A stretch of 64,000 bases of DNA from Pseudoteredinibacter isoporae_A (GTDB lineage Bacteria; Pseudomonadota; Gammaproteobacteria; Pseudomonadales; Cellvibrionaceae), in the NCBI RefSeq assembly GCF_040372805.1, contig NZ_BAABWJ010000008.1:124001-188000 (forward strand). Direction: 5' to 3'. The number at the start of each line of letters is the position of its first letter. The stretch's first letter is position 1. Both the position numbers and the translations under genes were made by a program. Positions 25,573 to 32,955 of the stretch are shown piece after piece. Under the pieces are notes generated by a model. That model had not been told where the DNA came from. It did no database searches and saw only the letters and a list, made by a program, of their open reading frames with translations.

Positions 25573-26544
25573 ATGGTTTTGACTGACGATTCTCTACCTG
25601 AAAATAATGCTGGCAGCAGCGGACAACTGCCCGGTCTGGATGGATTGCTGGATGCCTTTCAAAAGCAACGGCCGCTGCGCGGTGGTTCGCTGATTATTAC
25701 GGTGTTCGGTGATTCAATTTCCCAACACGGTGGCTCAGTGTGGCTGGGGAGTTTGATTGAAGCCTTGGAGCCCTTTGGGTTGAATCAGCGCTTGGTGCGA
25801 ACATCGGTATATCGTTTGATTCAGGAAGGGTGGTTGGATTCCACCCAAGTAGGGCGGCGCAGCTATTACCGCTTTACAGATTTCGGTTTACGTCAGTATC
25901 AAAAGGCGGCACGCCGTATCTACGCCCAGTCACGGCAGAATTGGGATGGTAAGTGGACTTTGGTGATGCCCGCCTATGTGGTGGATGAGGCCCGCGAGCA
26001 AATGCGTAAAGAGCTGACTTGGGCCGGCTTTGGCCAGCTCACTGGCGGGGTTTTGGCCCATCCCGGGGCAGAGCGTCAAAGCCTGGACGAAACGCTTCAG
26101 GAACTGAATATTCGCGATAAGGTTGTGGTGATGACCGCTTCGACCGAGGACCTGTTATCGCAATCGGCGTTGAAGCAGTTATCCGCAAGTTGCTGGAATC
26201 TCGATCAGCTTGAGGCGCGCTACATTGAGTTCCTGGAAAAGTTTCGTCCTCTGCAAGCGGCTATTCCCAAAAGCGGTCCTTTGGATCCGAAAAGTTGTTT
26301 TCAGCTGCGTACTTTATTGGTCCATGAATACCGCCGTATTCTCTTGAAAGATTCTGATTTGCCCCAGGAGCTACTGCCCAACGATTGGGCGGGTAATGCC
26401 GCGCAATTGTTGACGGCCAACATCTACAAGCGCGTTCATCGCTACGCTAAGCAGTACCTGAGCCAGACGATGGAAACCGCCGACGGCCCCTTACCAGAGG
26501 CCTCAGTCAGTTACTACTCACGTTTTGGTGAGTTGAGCGATTAA
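25573..26544 (+). CDS. paaX: PaaX-type repressor of phenylacetate degradation
   Basis: The 323-residue protein has the PaaX pattern: an N-terminal winged helix preceded by RGGSLIITVFGDSISQHGGSVWLGSLIEALEPFGLNQRLVRTSVYRLIQEGWL, then the central PaaX-C region (WTLVMP) and a C-terminal HEYRRILLKDSDLPQELLPNDWAG block. PaaX proteins bind phenylacetyl-CoA and release the paa promoters. In this window the phenylacetate genes (paaK, paaZ) lie 16 kb away, so this regulator is an orphan with respect to them. A TTG six bases before the ATG is an alternative start. Its TAA stop overlaps that of the convergent gene within TTAA. Confidence 0.88.
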   Translation: MVLTDDSLPENNAGSSGQLPGLDGLLDAFQKQRPLRGGSLIITVFGDSISQHGGSVWLGSLIEALEPFGLNQRLVRTSVYRLIQEGWLDSTQVGRRSYYRFTDFGLRQYQKAARRIYAQSRQNWDGKWTLVMPAYVVDEAREQMRKELTWAGFGQLTGGVLAHPGAERQSLDETLQELNIRDKVVVMTASTEDLLSQSALKQLSASCWNLDQLEARYIEFLEKFRPLQAAIPKSGPLDPKSCFQLRTLLVHEYRRILLKDSDLPQELLPNDWAGNAAQLLTANIYKRVHRYAKQYLSQTMETADGPLPEASVSYYSRFGELSD

Positions 26545-27170
26545 TCCTGAGTGCTTTGTTTCTGTTGGCGTCTAACTTGTTGGTGGATGTCATTGGTGGA
26601 ATGTTCATCGATAAACAATTGATAATCTTTGTCGTCGGCCAGTTTTAGCCAGATTGAAAAGTACCCGTCTTTAAAGCGGGAGTGTTCGGCAAACTGACTT
26701 GAAACACCAAAACCAAGTTGCAAGGTTGTTTCCTGGGCCGCATGTTTATTAGCTTGATAGCGGTTGGTGTGCGCAGCTTGCCAGTCTTTCTGTAAGCGTT
26801 TGAAATCGTCGATGCCGCTCTGACTTATTTTCCACACACTGTATTCTTCCCTGCGTGCCTGGCCGAGCCAGTTTTCTGTTTGCAGTTGTTTCTGTTCAAC
26901 AATTTCCAGAGGGAATTGGTAGTCGTTTTTGTCTGTGTCGGATTCAACGGTGAAGCTCAGGGAGGTTTTGCTGACGATCAATTGCTCGCTGCTCTGAACT
27001 TTGGCGCGGATGCTTTCAGGGGTCAACGCCATAAGGTCGTCAATATCATGATTGCGGTACTGCCAGAGGGTACCAAGGGGGATGCTACTGCAGGCGGCGA
27101 TCATAAAACTCGATATGAGCACCATTGACCGTTTTATCCCTAGACTTTGCCATAACACGGTAGTGAGCAT
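26541..27170 (-). CDS. Putative lipoprotein of unknown function
   Basis: From the ATG behind AGGA the product has 209 residues. A hydrophobic stretch ends in a lipobox, SFMIAAC (Cys about 27), so it is probably lipid-anchored. The body (DIDDLMALTPESIRAKVQSSEQL..., TDKNDYQFPLEIVEQ, YFSIWLKLADDKDYQLFIDEH) is polar, without a family I recognise. The longest frame would add 25 N-terminal residues that do not fit a lipoprotein. It is convergent with paaX and divergent from the FAH-family gene. Confidence 0.8.
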   Translation of the reverse strand: MLTTVLWQSLGIKRSMVLISSFMIAACSSIPLGTLWQYRNHDIDDLMALTPESIRAKVQSSEQLIVSKTSLSFTVESDTDKNDYQFPLEIVEQKQLQTENWLGQARREEYSVWKISQSGIDDFKRLQKDWQAAHTNRYQANKHAAQETTLQLGFGVSSQFAEHSRFKDGYFSIWLKLADDKDYQLFIDEHSTNDIHQQVRRQQKQSTQD

Positions 27171-27335
27171 TGCGATTCCTATTGCGGAGTTTGATAAACA
27201 CTGGATCTGTAAATACAGGGCGTTCGAATTTAACACAGTAACCACCGACGTTTTCGCGAGGCTTTACAACTTTGCCAACAATACCGCAATATGCCTGCAT
27301 TCGACGTCACTGATAACAATAATAAAGGAATCATC

Positions 27336-28190
27336 ATGAAAGCAAACGTACAAACATTTCCTGAAACCATTGGGCAAGTTTTTGCTCTGGGGTTGACCTA
27401 TCGTGCTCATATCGAAGAAGTGGGAGCTAGAGAAACAGAGCCAATGATGTTTGCTAAGCATTGTGAACATACGATTGGGGATTGCAAATTACCTTTGCCA
27501 AGGGAAGCGCTGCTTTGGCAAGCCTTGGAAAATCTGGATTCGGAAATGGCGTTGCAGTTTAAAGGCCTACTGAAAGTAATGCCCTTGATGTTGGACTATG
27601 AGGTGGAGTTAGGCCTATATCTTATGGAAGAGGTTTGCGCTGAACAGTTAGCTGATGGGCAATGGATGCCCAAGGTGGGATTGTTTTTGGCCAATGACGT
27701 GAGCGCACGCAGTTTACAGATTTGCGGGGAACTGGCAGCGAGCGAAGCGCAGAAGATGGACTATTGGTCACTGTCCAAAAGCTTGCCAGGCTTCCTACCG
27801 GTTGCTGATGCCATGTATTACCCGGAATCTATTTTGCCCGACGCGTTTCCCGATATTGAGTTGCGTTTGACGGTGAATGGTGTGGAGAAACAAAGAGACA
27901 ACTGCCGGAATATTATCTACAGCCCTAAGCAGGTGCTGCATTATGCTTTGCAGGCGTCAGGTGAGCGAGGGCTGAAATCAGGTGATTGTATTTTGACTGG
28001 TACCCCCGCTGGTGTAGCATTGCGGATGACCCCATTTAAGAAATTATTGGCGAATATTCTTCCTGCGTCATGGCGAGTAAAACTCGGCATACAGAGCGGG
28101 GCGAAAGATCCATCCTATTTAAAAGCCGGTGACGAGATTGCTATTTTCGCTGAGCCCTTTGGTCAACAAATTACTCAAATTATAGATTAA
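27336..28190 (+). CDS. Fumarylacetoacetate hydrolase (FAH) family protein
   Basis: The 284-residue protein carries the FAH fold signature: MLDYEVELGLYL with the acidic metal ligands, FLANDVSARSLQ, and SGDCILTGTPAGVA near the end. The ATG follows AAGGAA. The length fits the small-hydrolase branch (acylpyruvate or 2-keto-4-pentenoate-type enzymes) rather than true fumarylacetoacetase, which is over 400 residues. A role in aromatic breakdown is plausible because hpd lies 1 kb downstream, but homogentisate dioxygenase is not in the window. Confidence 0.87.
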   Translation: MKANVQTFPETIGQVFALGLTYRAHIEEVGARETEPMMFAKHCEHTIGDCKLPLPREALLWQALENLDSEMALQFKGLLKVMPLMLDYEVELGLYLMEEVCAEQLADGQWMPKVGLFLANDVSARSLQICGELAASEAQKMDYWSLSKSLPGFLPVADAMYYPESILPDAFPDIELRLTVNGVEKQRDNCRNIIYSPKQVLHYALQASGERGLKSGDCILTGTPAGVALRMTPFKKLLANILPASWRVKLGIQSGAKDPSYLKAGDEIAIFAEPFGQQITQIID

Positions 28191-28272
28191 AATTCAACCA
28201 ATTTTGCCAGTGAAATAATGCCACGGCCATGATTCACCACTACTAGTGACTGTAAGATTCGTCACAAAAATA

Positions 28273-28335
28273 TTGTGACTCAGTTCACAAGTGGATGGGT
28301 GGATTTTTGATAGTTTGAAGGCTCGGTACTAGATT
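28273..28335 (+). promoter_or_regulatory. CRP-type site with a class I promoter
   Basis: TTGTGACTCAGTTCACAA (28273-28290) is a perfect TGTGA-N6-TCACA palindrome. TTGATA (28307-28312) and TAGATT (28330-28335) form a promoter with a 17-base spacer. The expected start near 28342 puts the site centre at about -61, the classic class I position. The target is the secreted-protein gene at 28450. Confidence 0.65.
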
Positions 28336-28449
28336 GTATCGAGTGACTTATCTTTTGGGGGTGGCATTCACGGCTCCTATTTAAGGAACGCAAACGCAGA
28401 CACTTTTTTAAAGATAAGCCGAAACAATTTTGGAAAAGGATGCCTTTCC

Positions 28450-29148
28450 ATGAAAGCGTTGGCTGTTAGTTTTTTTTGTCTTTTCAGTACATTTTTGCGG
28501 GCGGCAGAGGCCCCGGAAGTTATGGTGCCTCCTGGTGTTAAACCAGGTGAAACCTTTTACATCGTCTTTGTGACGGCCGCTAATGACATCGGCACGTTCA
28601 GCAGTGTTGAAGAGCTCAATCGCATCGCAAATGAGGAAGCGGACTCCAGCAGCTTCAAAGGTACGGACGATCCGAATATTGAATGGAAAGCGATGTTCAG
28701 TCATTCCGATGGCACCGTTCAAACCAGTAATCTTTTTCAAGACTCCAATGCGCCTATCTTCAATCTCAACGGCGAAAAAGTAGCGGACGATGTCGACGAT
28801 ATGTTCGATGGTGAGTTGGATGCGCCAATTGCTTATGAGCAATCGGGTTATGAAGTGAGTAGTTTGGTGTTGACCAGTTTCAGCGCGAACGGTGACGCGG
28901 TCGACGGTGGCCTGGCCAAAGCCGAGGGCAATTGTTCGGTGGGGCTTGCGGGACACAAAACGTCTGCTTGGGCGATGAGTGGTCCAAGCTATTGCGGCAG
29001 TGGTCGAGGGGATGAGCGCACAGGGGCTCTGTATGTTGTGTCACAGCCTCTGGTCGCGCCAGGAAAACTGGAGGAATCTCAGCAGGCGGCAATCATGAAT
29101 TTCTTGAGTAATTTGTTGCCCACCGCGAGCGGGGTGGAGCAGGACTAG
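28450..29148 (+). CDS. Secreted protein of unknown function
   Basis: The 232-residue protein begins with a signal peptide (MKALAVSFFCLFSTFLRAAEA). The body recalls a widespread but uncharacterised exported family: YIVFVTAANDIG near the N-terminus, then IEWKAMFSHSDGT, FNLNGEKVADDVDDMFDGELDAPI and a late GHKTSAWAMSGPSYCG with two cysteines. There is no sorting signal or membrane anchor at the C-terminus. It is transcribed alone from a CRP-type promoter, so expression probably responds to carbon supply. Confidence 0.78.
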   Translation: MKALAVSFFCLFSTFLRAAEAPEVMVPPGVKPGETFYIVFVTAANDIGTFSSVEELNRIANEEADSSSFKGTDDPNIEWKAMFSHSDGTVQTSNLFQDSNAPIFNLNGEKVADDVDDMFDGELDAPIAYEQSGYEVSSLVLTSFSANGDAVDGGLAKAEGNCSVGLAGHKTSAWAMSGPSYCGSGRGDERTGALYVVSQPLVAPGKLEESQQAAIMNFLSNLLPTASGVEQD

Positions 29149-29179
29149 GTTTGATCTGCAACGCTTACGTCAAGACATA

Positions 29180-29213
29180 AAAAAGGGTCAGCTGTTTTCA
29201 GCTGACCCTTTTT
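29180..29213. terminator. Bidirectional terminator
   Basis: AAAAAGGGTCAGCTG and CAGCTGACCCTTTTT form a perfect 15-bp stem with a four-base loop and T runs on both strands, between the convergent secreted-protein and hpd genes. Confidence 0.95.
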
Positions 29214-29243
29214 CTTTTTTACTGTGCGGATTAAGCGTGATGC

Positions 29244-30320
29244 TTATTCTACGTCCAAGGCACCGCGACGAATCTGATCGCGCTCCATGGATTCAAACAG
29301 CGCTTTAAAGTTACCTTCGCCAAAACCGTCATCTTCTTTACGCTGGATAAATTCGAAGAAGATCGGGCCAACCTGAGTTTCTGAGAAAATCTGCAGCAGC
29401 AAACGAGGTTGTCCGTCGGCGGTGGTGCCGTCCAGCAGAATTCCGCGTCGCTTCAGTTCTTCTACTGGTTCACCGTGACCCGGCAGGCGTTCTTCCAGCA
29501 TCTCGTAATAGGTGTCGGGTGGTGGTGTCATGAAGGGAATGTCTTTGTCCTTCAGCTTGTCCCAACAGGCGAGCAGATCGTCACAGGAGAAAGCAATGTG
29601 TTGAATGCCTTCGCCATTGTACGCCATCAGATACTCTTCGATCTGGCCCTTGCCACCGGCCGCTTCTTCATTCAGTGGGATGCGAATCAAGCCATCAGGG
29701 GCGGTCATGGCGCGTGACTGCAGGCCAGTGTATTCACCTTTGATATCAAAGTAGCGAATCTCTTTAAAGTTAAACAGCTTCTCGTAGTAGTTCGCCCAGT
29801 AATTCATACGGCCGCGGTAGACATTGTGCGTCAGGTGATCAATTACTTTAAAACCACAGCCTTCAGGCTGGCGATCAACACAGTCCAGATACACAAAATC
29901 GATATCGTAAATACTCGACTCGGGCTCAAAGCGATCAACCAGATACAGAGCTGCGCCGCCAATACCTTTAATGGCAGGTAGGTTGAGTTCCATTGGGCCG
30001 GTTTTCATGTCCATGGGTTGGGCGCCACGTTTGATCACTTCATCGTAAGCGTGACGGGAATCGCGAACACGGAAGGCCAGACCACAGGCGCAGGGGCCGT
30101 GTTCTTCGGCAAAGAAGTACGCGGGGCTGTTCTTTTCGTAGTTGGTAATAAAGTTGATGTCGCCCTGGCGCCACAGCTGGCAGTCTTTACTGCGGTGGTT
30201 GGCAATGTGAGTGAACCCGAGGGATTCGAATACGGGTTCAAGCACACCTTTTTCCGCGGCGGCAAACTCTACAAACTCAAATCCGCATAACCCTATCGGA
30301 TTCTCAAATAAATCGGCCAT
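29244..30320 (-). CDS. hpd: 4-hydroxyphenylpyruvate dioxygenase
   Basis: The 358-residue enzyme converts 4-hydroxyphenylpyruvate to homogentisate in tyrosine breakdown. It has two VOC halves; the iron ligands are visible as the histidine in HLTHNVYRGRMNYW, the histidine in GEGIQHIAFSCDD and the glutamate in GPIFFEFIQRK. I chose the ATG of MADLFENP, because AAGGAG precedes it at six bases; an in-frame ATG upstream would put that Shine-Dalgarno sequence inside the gene. It is divergent from an Lrp-family regulator, which probably controls it. Homogentisate dioxygenase is not nearby. Confidence 0.96.
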   Translation of the reverse strand: MADLFENPIGLCGFEFVEFAAAEKGVLEPVFESLGFTHIANHRSKDCQLWRQGDINFITNYEKNSPAYFFAEEHGPCACGLAFRVRDSRHAYDEVIKRGAQPMDMKTGPMELNLPAIKGIGGAALYLVDRFEPESSIYDIDFVYLDCVDRQPEGCGFKVIDHLTHNVYRGRMNYWANYYEKLFNFKEIRYFDIKGEYTGLQSRAMTAPDGLIRIPLNEEAAGGKGQIEEYLMAYNGEGIQHIAFSCDDLLACWDKLKDKDIPFMTPPPDTYYEMLEERLPGHGEPVEELKRRGILLDGTTADGQPRLLLQIFSETQVGPIFFEFIQRKEDDGFGEGNFKALFESMERDQIRRGALDVE

Positions 30321-30474
30321 ACCAGGCTCCTTATTCTGTTTCATACATCGTCGGCTAAATCTGGGCTCAAAGGATATATCCTGAAGGGAGAAATTATTCT
30401 TCTAATTTCACCGGAATGTGGCCATAATTAGGTTGTTTCTTTCTGTTTTGTGATTTAACTGGGTGGTATTTGCC

Positions 30475-30951
30475 ATGTCGGAAGAGAAGCCGAGGTTTTC
30501 CGCCTCTGAGAAGGCTATTTTGGGGGCATTACAGCGCCAGGGGCGCATGTCCAATGTGGAATTGGCGCAACAGGTCGGATTGTCGGAATCACCCTGCTTT
30601 CGCCGGGTGAAACAGCTTGAAGATGATAAAGTGATCACGGCCTATTGTGCGGTGGTGGATCAACGCCGACTGGGCTTGGAAGTGACGGCCTTTGTTCAGG
30701 TCGATCTTGAGCAGGGCTCTGAAGCCGATACCGATGATTTTATGGCTGCGGTACGTGCCGAGGAATACATCACGGAATGCTATGCCATGAGCGGTGAATA
30801 CGATTACCTGCTCAAGGTGGTTGCTCGTAACATTGATCATTTTGGGGAGATCAGTATGAAGCGCATTCTGAAGTTTCCAGGAGTCAAGAATATTGTGTCG
30901 AGTTTTAACCTGTTGGAAGTTAAGAATACCCGACAGCTGCCCCTGGCTTGA
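30475..30951 (+). CDS. Lrp/AsnC family regulator, divergent from hpd
   Basis: The 158-residue protein has an AsnC helix-turn-helix (ILGALQRQGRMSNVELAQQVGLSESPCFRRVKQLEDDKVI) and a RAM domain (ECYAMSGEYDYLLKVV). Its position, back to back with hpd across 154 bases, suggests a local regulator of tyrosine catabolism; this is inference from context. A GTG 12 bases upstream of the chosen ATG is possible. The thioesterase gene follows closely and may share its transcript. Confidence 0.92.
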   Translation: MSEEKPRFSASEKAILGALQRQGRMSNVELAQQVGLSESPCFRRVKQLEDDKVITAYCAVVDQRRLGLEVTAFVQVDLEQGSEADTDDFMAAVRAEEYITECYAMSGEYDYLLKVVARNIDHFGEISMKRILKFPGVKNIVSSFNLLEVKNTRQLPLA

Positions 30952-30998
30952 AGACAGTTGCCAACGGGAAGCGAAATGCTGCATCAAGGAGAATCCAT

Positions 30999-31379
30999 TT
31001 GGAAAGTACTATCGCTGTAGAAAAAGGCGACGTTAATCTGGCAGGCCACGTAGATAATGTTGTTTTGTATCGCTGGTTCAATGACCAACGCCTTACGTTG
31101 TTTGATGATATCATCCAGCGTCGGGCCAAAGCGTTCGTGCCGCCTTACGTGAAAACCGAGCTGCAATTCAAGCGAGAAGTCTTCGATCATGAGGCTGTTA
31201 ACATCGAACTTGAATTAAGCCACATCGGGAACCGTTCATTCCAGTTGTACCAGGTTTTGCGACAAGATGGCGACATTTGCGCCACATGCGAGACCGTTGC
31301 CGTTAACTTTTGTACTGAGACTCAGGAAGTCATCGCGATCGATGAATCACTTAAAACGGTATTTGCTGAGCTGTTTTGA
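30999..31379 (+). CDS. 4HBT-family acyl-CoA thioesterase
   Basis: The 126-residue protein is a single hotdog fold of the YbgC/FadM kind: VEKGDVNLAGHVDNVVLYRWFNDQRL carries the active-site region, followed by the usual TELQFKREVFDHEAVNIELEL. It would hydrolyse an acyl-CoA or acyl-ACP thioester. A TTG behind AAGGAG at seven bases is the best start; another TTG at 30948 overlaps the upstream stop. Context suggests transcription with the Lrp gene. Confidence 0.85.
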   Translation: MESTIAVEKGDVNLAGHVDNVVLYRWFNDQRLTLFDDIIQRRAKAFVPPYVKTELQFKREVFDHEAVNIELELSHIGNRSFQLYQVLRQDGDICATCETVAVNFCTETQEVIAIDESLKTVFAELF

Positions 31380-31489
31380 GTGATTAAGGATCGTTAAAGT
31401 AATGGCCAAGGCTGTCTATGCTGGGTACACTGCGAGGCTATACTAAAGAAAAACCCTTGTTTTATAGGGGAAAACGGAGAAAGACAACG

Positions 31490-32107
31490 TTGAAAAAGCT
31501 GAGTTATCTCTTCGAGGCCAATAAAAAATGGTCCGAGTCTATTAAAGAAAACGATCCTGAATTTTTTACTCGCCTCTCCAAACAGCAAGCCCCGGAGTAT
31601 TTGTGGATTGGTTGTTCAGACAGCCGTGTGCCTGCCAACACTTTGATTGATTTGCCTCCGGGTGAAGTGTTTGTCCATCGCAATATTGCCAACGTGGTCG
31701 TGCATACTGATCTCAATGTGCTGTCTGTTTTGCACTACGCTGTGGAAGTGATCAAGGTGAAACACATCATTGTGTGTGGCCACTATGGTTGTGGCGGTGT
31801 TATGGCGGCAATGGAAGATGAAGACCATGGCTTGATCGACAATTGGTTACGTCACATCAAAGACGTCGCACGCTTTCACAAAGATGAGTTGGATGCGCTA
31901 CCTGAAGCCGAGCGAGTTGATCGCATGTGCGAACTCAATGTTATGGAACAGGTGCGGAATGTGGCCAATACCAGCATTGTGAAAAATGCCTGGAAAGAGG
32001 GCAGTGAACTTACTGTCCATGGTTGGATTTACAATATTAACAATGGCATTTTGCGCGATCTGGATATGTGCATATCTGATTCGAGTGAATTACGCACCGA
32101 AGTGTAA
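31490..32107 (+). CDS. can: Beta-class carbonic anhydrase
   Basis: The 205-residue enzyme interconverts CO2 and bicarbonate in the cytoplasm. The zinc ligands are in IGCSDSRVPA (Cys and Asp) and CGHYGCGG (His and Cys). It follows E. coli Can nearly throughout (FVHRNIANVVVHTDLNVLSVLHYAVEV, CELNVMEQV, VHGWIYNI). The chosen TTG start behind GGAG matches the N-terminus of Can (MKKLSYLFEANKKW); an upstream ATG would add 24 residues with no counterpart. Confidence 0.95.
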   Translation: MKKLSYLFEANKKWSESIKENDPEFFTRLSKQQAPEYLWIGCSDSRVPANTLIDLPPGEVFVHRNIANVVVHTDLNVLSVLHYAVEVIKVKHIIVCGHYGCGGVMAAMEDEDHGLIDNWLRHIKDVARFHKDELDALPEAERVDRMCELNVMEQVRNVANTSIVKNAWKEGSELTVHGWIYNINNGILRDLDMCISDSSELRTEV

Positions 32108-32117
32108 ACGCGGTTCC

Positions 32118-32138
32118 GGCCTCGAGTTATTCGAGGCC
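32118..32138. terminator. Hairpin between convergent can and response-regulator genes
   Basis: GGCCTCGA / TCGAGGCC is a perfect 8-bp stem with a five-base loop overlapping the last codons of the response regulator. It has no T run, so it is a weak terminator candidate. Confidence 0.45.
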
Positions 32139-32777
32139 AAGCTCAATCGCGATCCGGGTTGCTTCCGCGCGGGAAGAAATACCCAGTTTGCGATAAATTG
32201 ATTTGATGTGATCTGCAATGGTGTAACGTGACAGATCGAGCAGCTGGGCGATATCCGTGCGGTTTAAGCCTTTTGAAATCAAGGTCAGAATCTCGGCTTC
32301 TCGAGGTGTGAGGTCTGGAGCCAATTCAGGGTGTTTCTGCTTTTTATCCAGTTGTCTGAAATGTTGTAGAATCTTTTTCGAAATGTCTCCCGAAATAGGG
32401 GGCGCGCCATCGACAATGTCCTGTAATTTGTCGATCAAAACACTGCCGGGTTCGTTCTTCAGCAAATAGCCATCGGCTCCCATCTGCAAACATTCAAAAA
32501 CCGTATTTTCGTCATCGGCCATGGTGACCACGACACAGAGTACATTGTCGCAATGTTCTTTGAGTATAGGAATCAGTTCGCAGCCTCGGCCATCGGGCAG
32601 GCTGATGTCGATGATCGCAAGTTGAAACTCTGACGATAGAATGTGCTCGGTCGCTTCATCCAGATTGTTCGCAAAGGTGGCTGGTTTCGCTTGGGGGATG
32701 GCCTGGAGCAGGTAGCCGGCCATCAGCTCCTGGAATAATATTTCATCTTCTACGATCAGGCATTGCTCAATATTCAT
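32127..32777 (-). CDS. NarL/FixJ-family response regulator
   Basis: The 216-residue protein has a receiver (CLIVEDEILFQELMAGYL, phospho-acceptor Asp in LAIIDISLPDG, Lys in YLLKNEPGS) and a LuxR-type helix-turn-helix (LTPREAEILTLISKGLNRTDIAQLLDLSRYTIADHIKSIYRKLGI). It is 178 bases downstream of the hybrid kinase gene on the same strand and is its likely phosphorelay output. The chosen ATG follows CGGAA; the longer frame adds six residues. Confidence 0.93.
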   Translation of the reverse strand: MNIEQCLIVEDEILFQELMAGYLLQAIPQAKPATFANNLDEATEHILSSEFQLAIIDISLPDGRGCELIPILKEHCDNVLCVVVTMADDENTVFECLQMGADGYLLKNEPGSVLIDKLQDIVDGAPPISGDISKKILQHFRQLDKKQKHPELAPDLTPREAEILTLISKGLNRTDIAQLLDLSRYTIADHIKSIYRKLGISSRAEATRIAIELGLE

Positions 32778-32853
32778 CGATATTCCGTATATCAAATAGT
32801 GCTCGTTGGGGTGACGAGCGTTTACATCATTGATTTGTGAGCAGTGTAATTAA

Positions 32854-32879
32854 GCTTGTCGTCGCAAACGACTACAAGC
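32854..32879. repeat. Hairpin between hybrid kinase and response-regulator genes
   Basis: GCTTGTCGTCG and CGACTACAAGC (one mismatch) flank a four-base CAAA loop. It may separate the two genes' expression or be an operator in front of the response regulator. Confidence 0.4.
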
Positions 32880-32955
32880 GATTACGTCGTATATTATGAG
32901 GGGGAATGCGGTTAAATGACAGCGTACATGCATCGACTTGTGAACAGAACGGTGT

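Noticed and set aside
28261..28279. GTCACAA/TTGTGAC hairpin as a separate element
   Set aside because: Its right half is part of the stronger CRP-type site at 28273-28290, so I treat it as part of that region.
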